A DNA stretch of 35,909 nt from Gemmatimonadota bacterium (lineage in GTDB: Bacteria; Gemmatimonadota; Gemmatimonadetes; Gemmatimonadales; GWC2-71-9), in contig SHZT01000008.1 of the NCBI GenBank assembly GCA_009692185.1, positions 1 through 35,909 of the forward strand, in the 5' to 3' direction. The notes beneath the pieces were generated by a model that did no database searches, was not told the DNA's origin, and saw nothing but the letters and a program-made list of their open reading frames with translations. A program made the translations under genes and the position numbers. Every line of letters begins with the position of its first letter. The first letter of the stretch is position 1. Below, one piece after another: positions 9,094-17,940 of the stretch.

Positions 9094-11829
9094 ATGACCT
9101 GCCCGCCGGATGGCAAAGCCTCGTCGATCTGGCTGACTGGTACAGGCCGAGCCCTTCGCGGGCGTCGGGGCGTCGCACCAGGCTGGGCCTCGCTGGGTTC
9201 TGCCGCCTTTCTTGGCCTCACTCTGCTGACCCGCACTGTCGGGGCCCAGAGCAGCGGAGGAAGCATCGAGCTGGTTGCCAGGAAGACCACTGAAGCCTCT
9301 CCCCTCAGGGGTGTCGGCCCGTCCGTCGACGGCCGACTCAACGATCCAGCCTGGCAGTCGGCGTCGGCAATCCGCGACTTCGTGCAGAAGGTGCCTGTCG
9401 AAGGCGCTCCGGCCTCCGAGCGCACCGAGATCACCATCATCTTCGACGACGACGCGCTCTACGTCGGCGCCCGGATGTACCGGGCCGACCCGCGTGCCAT
9501 CCGCACGTCCGTGACCCGGCGGGACGGCGACAGTGATGCGGAGGTCCTGACGCTGTCCCTCGACACGTTTCTCGACCGGCGCACGGCATACAGTTTCGCC
9601 ATTTCGTCCGGCGGGGTGCGCAAGGACTACTATCACGGCCAGGACTCGGAAGAGAGCCGGGAATTTCAGTTCGACCCCGTCTGGGTCGCGAAGGCCCGGG
9701 TGGATTCGCTGGGTTGGACCGCGGAGATGCGCATCCCGTTCTCGCAGCTTCGCTTTTCGGCGGCGGACGCTCAGGTCTGGGGTCTGCAGATCAGGCGCGC
9801 CATTCCGGACAAGAACGAGGATGACTACTGGGTGATGATTCCGCCGGCCGCGACCGGGTTCGCCTCGCACTTCGGCCTCCTGCGCGGGATATCCGGGATC
9901 CGGCCGTCCCGCCGCCTGGAGCTGGTGCCGTATGCCGGCGGCAATCTCACGCTTGAGGGAAATCCGGACCCGGCCAATCCGTTCAATCAGACGACCGGGG
10001 GCCGCGCGGGAGCGGACCTGAAGATGGGACTCGGGCCGAACCTCACGCTGGATGCGACCGTGAACCCGGACTTCGGCCAGGTCGAGGCCGACCCCGCGGT
10101 CGTGAACCTCACGGCGTTCGAAACGGTCTTCACCGAGCGCCGGCCCTTTTTCATCGAGGGCAGCGAGCTCCTGGCGGGTCAGGGACTCACCTTCATCGGG
10201 CGGCCTACCTACTTCTTCCCCCGCCGGATCGGCGCGCCGCCTCATGGCTCCGCTTCGGGCGATTACGTGCACCGGCCCACCGGCACCACCATCCTCGGCG
10301 CGGTGAAAGTGACGGGCCGACTGGCGTCGGGTCTCTCTATCGGGGCGCTCGGATCAGCGACCGCCCGGGAGGACGCCAGGACCTACACCAGCGCGGGAGG
10401 GCAATTCGGTTCCGTTCGGGTCGAGCCGCCCACCGGCTTCGGTGCGGTCCGGTTACAGCAAGAGGTGGGAAAAGAGCATTCAACCCTGGGCTGGACGCTC
10501 ACCGAAGTGCACCGGGCCTTCGGGGGGAGCGGCCTGCAAGCGCTGCTCGGCAGGGACGCCATTGCCGGCGGCACTGATTGGCGGATGCGGTTCCAGCAGG
10601 GCAAGTACGAGTTCACCGGCTTCGCGGGGTTCAGCCGCGTGAGCGGGGACACCGCCGCGATGCGGCGACTGCAGCGTTCCAGCGCGCACTACTTTCAGCG
10701 CCCCGATCAGGGCCACGTCGCGCTGAATCCGCTCCGCACGTCACTCTCGGGGTACACGGCGTCCGTCCGAGGGGACAAGAACGCGGGTCGCTGGACGGTG
10801 TGGGGCATTCAGACCACCTTCCGCTCTCCCGGGTTCGAGATCAACGACCTGGGGCAGATGCGACGCGCGGACGCCATCGATTTCAGCGTAACCTTCGTCC
10901 TTCGCGACACCAAGGCACACCGGATGCTGCGAGCCTGGCGCGTGAACCATAACGTTCGTGGCAGCGTGAACTACGGGGGGGCGCGGCAACCGACGGCGAT
11001 CACCCAGACGATCGACATGACGTTCCCCAACTTCTGGCGTTTCCAGCTTCGCACGACGCTCACGCCGCGTGCGCTCTCGGATGAGCTCACGCGTGGCGGC
11101 CCGCTCATGGGGACACCGCGCATATGGACTTGGCTGACGTCGCTCGCCAATCAGACGCAGGCGACGTACAGCTGGACCACCAGCGCGGCATACGGGAAAG
11201 ATGAGCTGGGCGCCTGGAACTACGTGCTGAACGGCGGGCTGACCATCCGGGCCGCGTCCCGCTGGCAGGCGCAGGTCAGCCCGCAGTACGCCCGGTCGGT
11301 GGACACCCGGCAATACGTGAACACGCTGGGCGGCGGGCCGGCCGCCACGTTCGGCTCCCGGTATGTGTTCGGCTCCATCGAGCGCAGCACCATTTCCGCC
11401 CAGCTCCGCCTCAACTATGCCGTCACGCCGGACTTCACGCTGGAGGCGTATGCCGAGCCGTTCGCCGCCAGTGGACGGTTCTACGCCCTGGGCGAGCTGA
11501 GTGCCCCGCGAAGCAGGATATTGCGGGTGTATGGAACCGGGGGGACGACCATCCTGCAGAACCCCGATCGGTCGTATACCGTGACGGATGCTGCCAGTGC
11601 GTTCAACATCGCGAACCTGGACTTCAACCGGTTGTCGCTGCGCTCCAATCTCGTGCTGCGCTGGGAGTGGAGGCGCGCGAGTACGCTTTTCCTCATATGG
11701 CAGCAAAGCCGGCAGGCGGCGACGGCGATGGGGAACCTGGTCCGGCCGGGCTCGCTGTGGGATGCGACCACAGCCGCGGGCGACAACTTCCTGGCGATCA
11801 AGATCAGCTACTGGCTGTCAGTACGCTGA
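9094..11829 (+). CDS. DUF5916 outer-membrane protein with N-terminal CBM9-like domain
   Basis: The protein has 911 residues. It has a long N-region and then a signal peptide whose hydrophobic core ends LLTRTVGAQ (about residue 52). The CBM9-like carbohydrate-binding-fold domain (about 75-260) shows VDGRLNDPAWQSA, ALYVGARMY and WTAEMRIPFSQLRF. The DUF5916 signature follows: LTLDATVNPDFGQVEADPAV, then ERRPFFIEGSELL. The C-terminal 500 residues alternate aromatic and polar residues as in a large beta-barrel and end in an aromatic strand (FLAIKISYWLSVR). Such proteins are abundant in Bacteroidota, Acidobacteriota and Gemmatimonadota and are thought to sit in the outer membrane; their substrates are unknown. 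It follows the G8 lipoprotein by six bases. A paralogue is at 26012-28477. Confidence 0.88.
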   Translation: MTCPPDGKASSIWLTGTGRALRGRRGVAPGWASLGSAAFLGLTLLTRTVGAQSSGGSIELVARKTTEASPLRGVGPSVDGRLNDPAWQSASAIRDFVQKVPVEGAPASERTEITIIFDDDALYVGARMYRADPRAIRTSVTRRDGDSDAEVLTLSLDTFLDRRTAYSFAISSGGVRKDYYHGQDSEESREFQFDPVWVAKARVDSLGWTAEMRIPFSQLRFSAADAQVWGLQIRRAIPDKNEDDYWVMIPPAATGFASHFGLLRGISGIRPSRRLELVPYAGGNLTLEGNPDPANPFNQTTGGRAGADLKMGLGPNLTLDATVNPDFGQVEADPAVVNLTAFETVFTERRPFFIEGSELLAGQGLTFIGRPTYFFPRRIGAPPHGSASGDYVHRPTGTTILGAVKVTGRLASGLSIGALGSATAREDARTYTSAGGQFGSVRVEPPTGFGAVRLQQEVGKEHSTLGWTLTEVHRAFGGSGLQALLGRDAIAGGTDWRMRFQQGKYEFTGFAGFSRVSGDTAAMRRLQRSSAHYFQRPDQGHVALNPLRTSLSGYTASVRGDKNAGRWTVWGIQTTFRSPGFEINDLGQMRRADAIDFSVTFVLRDTKAHRMLRAWRVNHNVRGSVNYGGARQPTAITQTIDMTFPNFWRFQLRTTLTPRALSDELTRGGPLMGTPRIWTWLTSLANQTQATYSWTTSAAYGKDELGAWNYVLNGGLTIRAASRWQAQVSPQYARSVDTRQYVNTLGGGPAATFGSRYVFGSIERSTISAQLRLNYAVTPDFTLEAYAEPFAASGRFYALGELSAPRSRILRVYGTGGTTILQNPDRSYTVTDAASAFNIANLDFNRLSLRSNLVLRWEWRRASTLFLIWQQSRQAATAMGNLVRPGSLWDATTAAGDNFLAIKISYWLSVR

Positions 11830-11902
11830 ATCTCTCGGCACGGGTGCCTCCCCTCCGGCCGTTCGAGGGGATTCGATGGTTGGGAGAATCGTGGGTGTAC
11901 GA

Positions 11903-13375
11903 TCAGCGAATCAGATACCAGCTCGTTTGATACGGCCGGAAATACTCATAGCCGTGGTCGGTCAGGAATGCGTCGTCCTCCATCGGGATCAGCAGCGAAT
12001 CGCCGTTCCACTCGGGCAGGGCGGTCTTGGCGCTGAACTCGACCGAGCGCCAGTTGCCGGGACGCAGCCTGCTCTCCCGGGCGGGACGGGGGCCGGGGAC
12101 GCCGTTGCGCGCGTCGATGCTCGATCCCAGGGCATGACCCTGGTAGCCGATCGGATGCGAGTACAATGAAGGCACGAACGGAGCGCCTGCCAGTTTCCTG
12201 ACGATCGCACCAGCGGCTTCCCAGCCCGTCATACCGGCGCGGGGCTCGGAGCGGAACAGTTGGTGGATCCGGTTCGCATTCGCGAGCGCGAGCTTCATGC
12301 CGGCGGACGCGTCGGTCTCCCCGTCGCGCAGGATATACGCGACTTTCTGCCAGTCGCTGGCGAAGCCGAGGTAATCGAACCCGCAGTCCAGGTGAATGAC
12401 GTCCCCCCGTTGAAAGGTCAGCGTATCCGGCGCCGGATGCGCGTACGGGATGGCCTTGCCGGTGGCGGCATCGAAACGCTGCACCGCCGTGTGGATCTCG
12501 AACCACGGTTTTCCACCGACTCCCAGCGAGGCGATCTGCTCGTCGAAAAACCATTTGACGTCAGCCGCCTTCGTGACGCCCGGCGTGATGACTTCATTGG
12601 ACAGTGCCCGCTGGGCGATGATGTCGGTGGCCAGTACCAGGGCGCGATAGTATTCGAGCTCGTCCGGCAGGCGGGTGTCGAAATAGTCTTCAATCAGATC
12701 CCGGGCCGGAACGAAGCGCTTCTCGCCGTCAGGCCCCAGCAGGCGCACGAGGCGCTCATAGTCGTCGTGGGTGAGGCCCGATTCCTGGCCCCGCTCGCTC
12801 CGGAAGTCGAGGCCGATGGTGCGCGGCTGGTATCGCTGGTAGAGGATGCGTAATCCGGCGGCCGCATCCTGCTGGCCCCGCTCGTCCCGTGGCACCGGCA
12901 ACGGCTCGAACAGGCGTGCGTAGTCGAGCTTGGGACGGCGCCAGCTGGAAAAACGCTTGAGTCCTTCGTTTCCGGCATCGACGAAGACATGGACGAGAAA
13001 AGCGTCGGTGTACGACTGGTCCGGGGCCACGTATGCCGTGACCGGATCGGGATGAAATTCGTGATTGGTCACGATCCACATGGCGATGCCATGTTTCCGC
13101 ATCATGGGCAGCAACTGCCGGTGCTTGTCTTCGAGCCACTTGAACCGCAGCTCGTACTGCTGCCGGACGCCCAGGAGCCGGGGAAGCGCGGGTATTACGC
13201 GACCGCCAAACACCTCCATTGACCCGTCGGCGCGCCTGCGCGCGAGGGGATTGACGGGGTCCTTTGCCGAGCCATCGCCCGAGGCACAGGCGGTGAGAAT
13301 GGACAGGAACAACGCCGCTGATCGGATGCCGCGCGTCGGTGTGTCCCGTTCGTTTGATCGCCGGGTGTGAGCCAA
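11903..13375 (-). CDS. M24 family metallopeptidase (Xaa-Pro dipeptidase-like), lipoprotein
   Basis: The 490-residue protein is taken from TTG 13375, which has GGAGG nine bases upstream; the frame is open to 13432. A lipoprotein-type signal peptide ends ILTAC (Cys about residue 30). Residues 60-230 are an aminopeptidase-P-like N-terminal domain, and residues from about 240 are the pita-bread M24 domain. The five metal ligands of M24 can be placed: D330 and D341 in the block HLDCGFDYLGFASDW, a His in YSHPIGYQGHALG (H407 or H414), E446 in SVEFSAK and E466 in IPMEDDAFL. All are present, so the enzyme is probably active. It should remove N-terminal residues from proline-containing peptides in the periplasm. 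Its 5' end is 67 bp from the broken DUF885 gene on the other strand. Confidence 0.88.
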   Translation of the reverse strand: MAHTRRSNERDTPTRGIRSAALFLSILTACASGDGSAKDPVNPLARRRADGSMEVFGGRVIPALPRLLGVRQQYELRFKWLEDKHRQLLPMMRKHGIAMWIVTNHEFHPDPVTAYVAPDQSYTDAFLVHVFVDAGNEGLKRFSSWRRPKLDYARLFEPLPVPRDERGQQDAAAGLRILYQRYQPRTIGLDFRSERGQESGLTHDDYERLVRLLGPDGEKRFVPARDLIEDYFDTRLPDELEYYRALVLATDIIAQRALSNEVITPGVTKAADVKWFFDEQIASLGVGGKPWFEIHTAVQRFDAATGKAIPYAHPAPDTLTFQRGDVIHLDCGFDYLGFASDWQKVAYILRDGETDASAGMKLALANANRIHQLFRSEPRAGMTGWEAAGAIVRKLAGAPFVPSLYSHPIGYQGHALGSSIDARNGVPGPRPARESRLRPGNWRSVEFSAKTALPEWNGDSLLIPMEDDAFLTDHGYEYFRPYQTSWYLIR

Positions 13376-13442
13376 GGTAGTCGGCCTCCACGGGTTGGGT
13401 TCCCAGTCCTGCGTACCTGCCGGTTCCGCCACGATCGCGTGA

Positions 13443-13943
13443 CTCCAAAACTACGTCAAAGAAGCCTTCAACACCTTCGTCACCCGGACCGAGGGGCTGG
13501 CGACCGGTTGGGAAGAATCCATGATGCACGCCGGCCTGGTGGACGCGCGGCCCCGCTCACGCGAGCTGATCTACATCCTCCTGGCCGAGCGCGCCGCCCG
13601 CGCCCTGGGAGACCTGATGATGCACGGCCAGGGCTACTCGCTGGAGGAGGCGGCGAAGTTCGCCTCCGACTGGACGCCCCGCGGCTGGCTCCGCCTCGAC
13701 GGCCGGACCGACCGGCACGAGCAGCACCTCTACCTGCAGCAGCCGGCCTACGGCACGAGCTATGTCGCGGGCAAGATCGAGATCGACCGGCTGATGGCCG
13801 AACGGGCGCGCCAGATGGGCGACCAGTTCACGCTCAAGCGGTTCATGGCGGAATTCGATGCGGCGGGACTGATCCCGATCTCGCTGGTCCGCTGGGAGCT
13901 CACCGGCCTGGATGACGACATCGCCCGCATGACCGCCCGCTGA
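13443..13943 (+). pseudogene. DUF885 protein, C-terminal remnant
   Basis: After an in-frame TGA at 13440-13442 the frame reads LQNYVKEAFNTFVTRTEGLA and continues for 167 codons to TGA at 13943. The pattern, TEGLATGWEE, LMMHGQGYSLEEAA, QQPAYGTSYVAGKIEID and GDQFTLKRFMAEF, matches the last third of DUF885 proteins (EGWALY.E ... gys.eeA ... Y..Gk..i..l ... FdLr.Fh). Full-length members have about 550-620 residues and a putative metal-binding HE..PGHH motif just upstream of this part. That motif and the whole N-terminal half, including the signal peptide, are missing. An internal ATG at 13521 could give a 140-residue product, but it would lack the active centre. The break lies next to the start of the divergent M24 gene. 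Confidence 0.8.
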
Positions 13944-13966
13944 CGGCCAAGCGGCTGCGTGAAGCG

Positions 13967-14391
13967 GTGTCACATCCGGCAAGTAGCCATCAGCCTATCC
14001 GTCTAGCGCTCGTGATCGGCTGCCTGCTGGTTCCTGCCCGGAATCTTTCCGCCCAGGCGCTCGCGCTTCCCGGCATGCAAACCGGCCCGGCCCCGTGGAC
14101 CGAGGGGCACACCGGCCTGACGGCACGGCTCAAGGCAATCGGGCTTCCGGCCATGCCGGCCGAGGCGTTCGCGAGTCGGCCACCCTCGACCGGTTTACGC
14201 TGGGACAATTCTTCGATGTCTGGGGCGTGCGATTGACGGGGCAATGCATCGGCGGGTACTGCAACCGGGCTGGGGATACCCTTCGGGTGAGGGTCAACGG
14301 TCGCGCGTCAGCCAACCCGCGGAACGTTCCGCTGGTGGATGGCGAGGAGATCGCGATTAGCTACGGCGCGGCGGGGAAGAAGGGGGGGTAG
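13967..14391 (+). pseudogene. Secreted His-rich-family protein with deleted middle and frameshift
   Basis: The first frame (GTG 13967) encodes a signal peptide ending NLSAQ and then GLTARLKAIGLPAMPAE. At about 14165-14180 the coding signal moves to another frame reading ESATLDRFTLGQFFDVWGVR, then CIGGYC, LRVRVNGRA and EEIAISYG, ending at 14391. I recall a family in which GLP.LP.EG is followed by HIHQHLD and THD..GIIHVES and then FTLGQFFD.WGV. Here the His-rich middle of about 60 residues is gone and the two ends are out of frame. Both ends keep good family resemblance, so the loss looks recent. No functional product is expected. Confidence 0.7.
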
Positions 14392-14459
14392 GCTAGGCCG
14401 CCCGTGAGGAAGACCTATCCGCTCCCCCGCCCGTCGCTGAGAGGGGAAGGGGTGAGGCC

Positions 14460-14903
14460 CTACGGCCGGGTTTCCACCAGGATCACCGCGCGCCGATTGC
14501 CATACACGCCATACCAGTTGTTCGGTGCGTCGGCATCGAGGTAACGGACCTCGGCGATCTTCTCCGCGGGAATCGTGGTGAGCCCCGCGACGCCGCTGGC
14601 GAGGAACAATCCGTCCACGTACACGCGAGGCACACTGGCGAAGGCGGCAACCGGCTCGCCGGGCGCGGCCACGCCGTCATGCAGGTACTCCGGGCACAGG
14701 CGCTGGACCAGGTCGTACGCATTCCGCGCGCGCGCATCCTGGATTTCGTCCCGCGCGATCACGGTGCGGGCATTGCGCGGGTGTGGGCGCGAGGACGCGG
14801 GCGCGGCTCCAACGGTGTCGAGCCGGGCGAGTGATGTGCAGGCGGTCGTCAATCCGAGGATCGCGATCGAAGTCGCGAGTCTGACGGCGTGCGTCGTGTG
14901 CAT
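14460..14903 (-). CDS. Small lipoprotein with TonB-plug-like domain
   Basis: The protein has 147 residues from ATG 14903, preceded by GGGAGGG about four bases upstream. The signal peptide has a lipobox (IAILGLTTAC, Cys about residue 22). The remainder is a small alpha/beta domain of the type seen in TonB-dependent receptor plugs: ARNAYDLVQRLCPEYL, then VPRVYVDGLFLASGVAGLTT, IPAEKIAEVRYLDA and GNRRAVILVETRP. There is no barrel. Such stand-alone plug-like lipoproteins recur in Gemmatimonadota-type genomes, and their role is unknown. It is divergent from the LVIVD paralogue at 15046, with about 140 bp between the starts, room for promoters of both. Confidence 0.75.
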   Translation of the reverse strand: MHTTHAVRLATSIAILGLTTACTSLARLDTVGAAPASSRPHPRNARTVIARDEIQDARARNAYDLVQRLCPEYLHDGVAAPGEPVAAFASVPRVYVDGLFLASGVAGLTTIPAEKIAEVRYLDADAPNNWYGVYGNRRAVILVETRP

Positions 14904-15045
14904 GGGGCCCTCCCTTTCCCCTATCCAGACGCGCGCTCGTTCCGCTTGGTTGCGTTCACCTTGCACCGTTGATGCAACCCGCGACGCGTGCGAGGCGGGG
15001 CCGCGCACCTTGACTCACCCAAATACCCGGCGCTACGTCCTGTGT

Positions 15046-16479
15046 ATGGCGAATATTTGTCTCGGGATTGCCGGCTTCGCGCTGACCGGCGTGGTGGCCG
15101 CCGCTGCGCCCGCGCAGAGCCAGGGTCCATGGAAGCCCCCCGGCTCACCCAACGTTCACGTCCTGGCGCACGTTCCCCTCGGTCGAGCCTTCACCGTCGC
15201 CGGCATCGAGGTCGAGCAGGACCTGGCGCGCCCCTTTGCCTACGTCTCCCGCAAGATCGGCGGCACCAGCGACCCGGGCTTCGACATCATCCAGATGAAG
15301 ACGCCCGGCGGCGCGAGGAGGATCTATTCCTGGCGCATTGATCACCCCGAGCTGCACACGGGGCTGGGCGCATTGGAAGGGAAGTACTTCAAGACGCGCG
15401 GCCGGTATTACTACGTCGAAGTCTTCCAGTTCCTGCCGTCCGGGCCGGATGCCGAACTCGGGGCGATCATCTTCGACGTCACGAGCCTGCCGGATACCAC
15501 GGGCATTCGGGAGGTCGGGCGGATCATGGCGCCCAATTCCGCGCGCGAGGCGGCGGGCGACGTCACCACCGCCCAGCGGCGCGGCTCCGCGGCGGCAACG
15601 CCGGGCGGGTTCCACAACGTCTTTCCGTACAAGCACTCCGACGGACGCGTGCTGATGCTGGCCAACACGCTCACCGGGACGGATGCCAAGATCTATGACA
15701 TGAACAAGTTCCTGAGCGGGGATTCGGTCCATGCGCTGGTCGGCATCGTGCCGGTGCCGGGCGCGACCGGCCGCTATCACGACTACTACGTCGGATACGA
15801 TCCCGCGACGCACCAGGACAAGTTCTACGGCGGCGTGCAACCGGGAGGGTATTTCGTCTTCGACATCACGAGGCCCGAGGCGCCGATCCTGATCACGTCC
15901 GTGACGATGGGCTATCCCTCGATCACGTCGCCGTTTGGGCGGGGTCATACGACCACGCCGAGTCCGGATGGCCGCTATCTCGTCACCGAGACCGAGTATC
16001 AGTATGCGCCGCTTCGCATCTTCGACCTCAAGCCCGGCCTCGACAAGACGGTCGAGACGATCACCCGGCCGATTGGCGCGTGGACGGCGCGCTGGAAAGG
16101 CCTGCCGCACAATCACGAAGTGCGCTGGCCCTACGTCTTCGCGTCGGCGTACGAAGACGGCCTGCAGATCTTCAATCTCATGGATCCGACGAATCCCTAC
16201 ACCGTGGGCTACTACGATACCTATGCCGGCCCGCTCCAGGCGGGAATCGCGGCGGCAGGGCAGAACGAAGGCACGCTCCGCGCGGGCACGGGTGGGGTGC
16301 TGAACGGGGCGTGGGGCATCGATGTACGGAACGCGGACGGGATCATCGTGATCAGCGACGAGGTGACCGGCTTCTGGGCCTTCTCACTCGATGGGTTCGA
16401 TCACTGGAACGGGAAGGATTGGGGAATGCCCAACATCTCGTCGGTGCAGGACTGGGATAAAGGGCCGGGCGGCGGATAG
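15046..16479 (+). CDS. Secreted LVIVD-type beta-propeller protein, first of tandem pair
   Basis: The 477-residue protein is taken from ATG 15046, which gives a signal peptide (MANICLGIAGFALTGVVAAA). A TTG at 15010 is also possible, and the frame stays open much further upstream only as an artefact of GC-rich sequence. The body has repeated propeller-like blades: AIIFDVTSLPDTTGIREVG, GYFVFDITRPEAPILITSV and YAPLRIFDLKPG. The block WPYVFASAYEDGLQIFNLMD and the ending GFWAFSLDGFDHWNG are shared nearly word for word with the next gene. It is an extracytoplasmic protein of unknown function. Adjacent duplication followed by divergence is the simplest origin of the pair. Confidence 0.75.
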   Translation: MANICLGIAGFALTGVVAAAAPAQSQGPWKPPGSPNVHVLAHVPLGRAFTVAGIEVEQDLARPFAYVSRKIGGTSDPGFDIIQMKTPGGARRIYSWRIDHPELHTGLGALEGKYFKTRGRYYYVEVFQFLPSGPDAELGAIIFDVTSLPDTTGIREVGRIMAPNSAREAAGDVTTAQRRGSAAATPGGFHNVFPYKHSDGRVLMLANTLTGTDAKIYDMNKFLSGDSVHALVGIVPVPGATGRYHDYYVGYDPATHQDKFYGGVQPGGYFVFDITRPEAPILITSVTMGYPSITSPFGRGHTTTPSPDGRYLVTETEYQYAPLRIFDLKPGLDKTVETITRPIGAWTARWKGLPHNHEVRWPYVFASAYEDGLQIFNLMDPTNPYTVGYYDTYAGPLQAGIAAAGQNEGTLRAGTGGVLNGAWGIDVRNADGIIVISDEVTGFWAFSLDGFDHWNGKDWGMPNISSVQDWDKGPGGG

Positions 16480-16565
16480 GCGGATGGACGGATAGACGCG
16501 GCTCCTTGCCGCTAGCTGGCCCTGGCCTTTTCTTAGCTGCACCCCTCTCACATCGAGCCCGGTCC

Positions 16566-17936
16566 ATGTCCCGATCCCTCCGCCTGCCCTCGCTCCTGCT
16601 TGCCCTCATGACGCTGGTGGCGCGCGACGCCGTGGCCCAGCTCTTCACGCCGGGCGAACAGAACAGCTCCAACGTGAAAGTGCTGTCGCACATTCCGACC
16701 GGTGGGCCGTTCCACCTGAACAGCATCGACATCGAGCAGGAACTGTCGCGGCCCTACGTCTACGTGTCGCGCCGGAAAGACGCGGGGTTCCACGCCATCA
16801 GCGTCAAGGACCCGGCCAAAGCACAGGTCCTCTATTCCTGGCAAATCGAGAACCAGCCCCTGCACGAGGGCCGCGCGCTGGGCGCGGTGGACATCAAATA
16901 CTTCAAGGCCCGCGGTCGCTATTACGTGGCGCTCGGGCTCCAGTTCGACGCCACCGGCCCCGATACGGACCTCGGCGCCGTGATCTTCGACGTCACGAGC
17001 CTTCCCGACACGACCAGGGTCACGGAAGTGGGCCGCATTCGCGCGCCGGCCACGCCCGGTGGGTTCCACACGGTCTACTCGTACAAGCACTCGGATGGCC
17101 GGGTCCTGCTGTTCACCACCACGTCCGGGCCGCACTACAACGTCTATGACATGGACAAGTTCCTGGCCAAGGGTGCCAACCAGGGCCTGGTGGCGCAAAT
17201 CCCCCTGCCGGAATCACCGGGCATGAGCCGGGCCGGTTACCACGACACGTACGTCGGCTACGACCCGGCGACTCACCAGGACAAGTTCTACGGCGCCGGC
17301 GCGGGCGGTTACTACGTGTTCGACGTCACCCGGCCGGAAGAGCCCAAGCTGCTGACCAGCGTCACCGGGATGTCAGGCATGACCCGCGGGCACACCTTCA
17401 CGCCCGATCCCACCGGCCGCTACGCGGTGATCGAGTCCGAGTACCAGTACGCGCCGCTCCGGATCATTGACCTGAAGCCCGGGCTCGACGGCACCGTGAA
17501 GAACATCACGCGCCCGGTTGGCGCGTGGACGGCGCGCTGGAAAGGCCTGGCGCACAACACCGAGGTGCGGTGGCCCTACGTGTTCGTCTCGGCGTACGAG
17601 GATGGCGTGCAGGTGTTCAACATGATGGACCCCACGAATCCTTACACCGTGGGCTTCTTCCACACCTACGACGGCCCGACCGAGATCAACAAGCCGAACC
17701 CGATGGAACCGAAGGCCAAGCCGGGGGAGGGCGACGTGGACAACGGCTCGTTCGGCATCGACGTGCGGAACGCCGACGGGCTCATTGTTACCGCCGACAT
17801 GTATACCGGGTTCTGGGCGTTCAAGATGGAGGGCTTCGATGGGTGGAACGGCCACCAGTGGGGCCTGCCGAACGTCTCGAGCGCCCAGGACTGGGACAAT
17901 GGCCCGGAGGGTGTGCCGAAGAACAAGGTGAGCTAG
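16566..17936 (+). CDS. Secreted LVIVD-type beta-propeller protein, second of tandem pair
   Basis: The protein has 456 residues from ATG 16566, with a signal peptide ending RDAVAQ (about residue 25). It follows the first paralogue on the same strand by 86 bp. Shared blocks are VIFDVTSLPDTTRVTEVGRI, YYVFDVTRPEEPKLLTSV, the motif GAWTARWKGLAHN and WPYVFVSAYEDGVQVFNMMD. Compared with the first copy it lacks the roughly 20-residue insert near AREAAGDVTTAQRRGSAA and has a longer Lys-rich loop before the last blade (INKPNPMEPKAKPGEG). Function is unknown. The stop is four bases from the stop of the convergent exonuclease gene, and the short inverted repeat GCTAG-GCGT-CTAGC spans the junction. Confidence 0.78.
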   Translation: MSRSLRLPSLLLALMTLVARDAVAQLFTPGEQNSSNVKVLSHIPTGGPFHLNSIDIEQELSRPYVYVSRRKDAGFHAISVKDPAKAQVLYSWQIENQPLHEGRALGAVDIKYFKARGRYYVALGLQFDATGPDTDLGAVIFDVTSLPDTTRVTEVGRIRAPATPGGFHTVYSYKHSDGRVLLFTTTSGPHYNVYDMDKFLAKGANQGLVAQIPLPESPGMSRAGYHDTYVGYDPATHQDKFYGAGAGGYYVFDVTRPEEPKLLTSVTGMSGMTRGHTFTPDPTGRYAVIESEYQYAPLRIIDLKPGLDGTVKNITRPVGAWTARWKGLAHNTEVRWPYVFVSAYEDGVQVFNMMDPTNPYTVGFFHTYDGPTEINKPNPMEPKAKPGEGDVDNGSFGIDVRNADGLIVTADMYTGFWAFKMEGFDGWNGHQWGLPNVSSAQDWDNGPEGVPKNKVS

Positions 17937-17940
17937 GCGT

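Noticed and set aside
14575-15045. Upstream extension of the first LVIVD paralogue
   Set aside because: The frame is open but crosses the plug-like lipoprotein gene on the other strand and lacks protein-like composition. The signal peptide at 15046 marks a better start.
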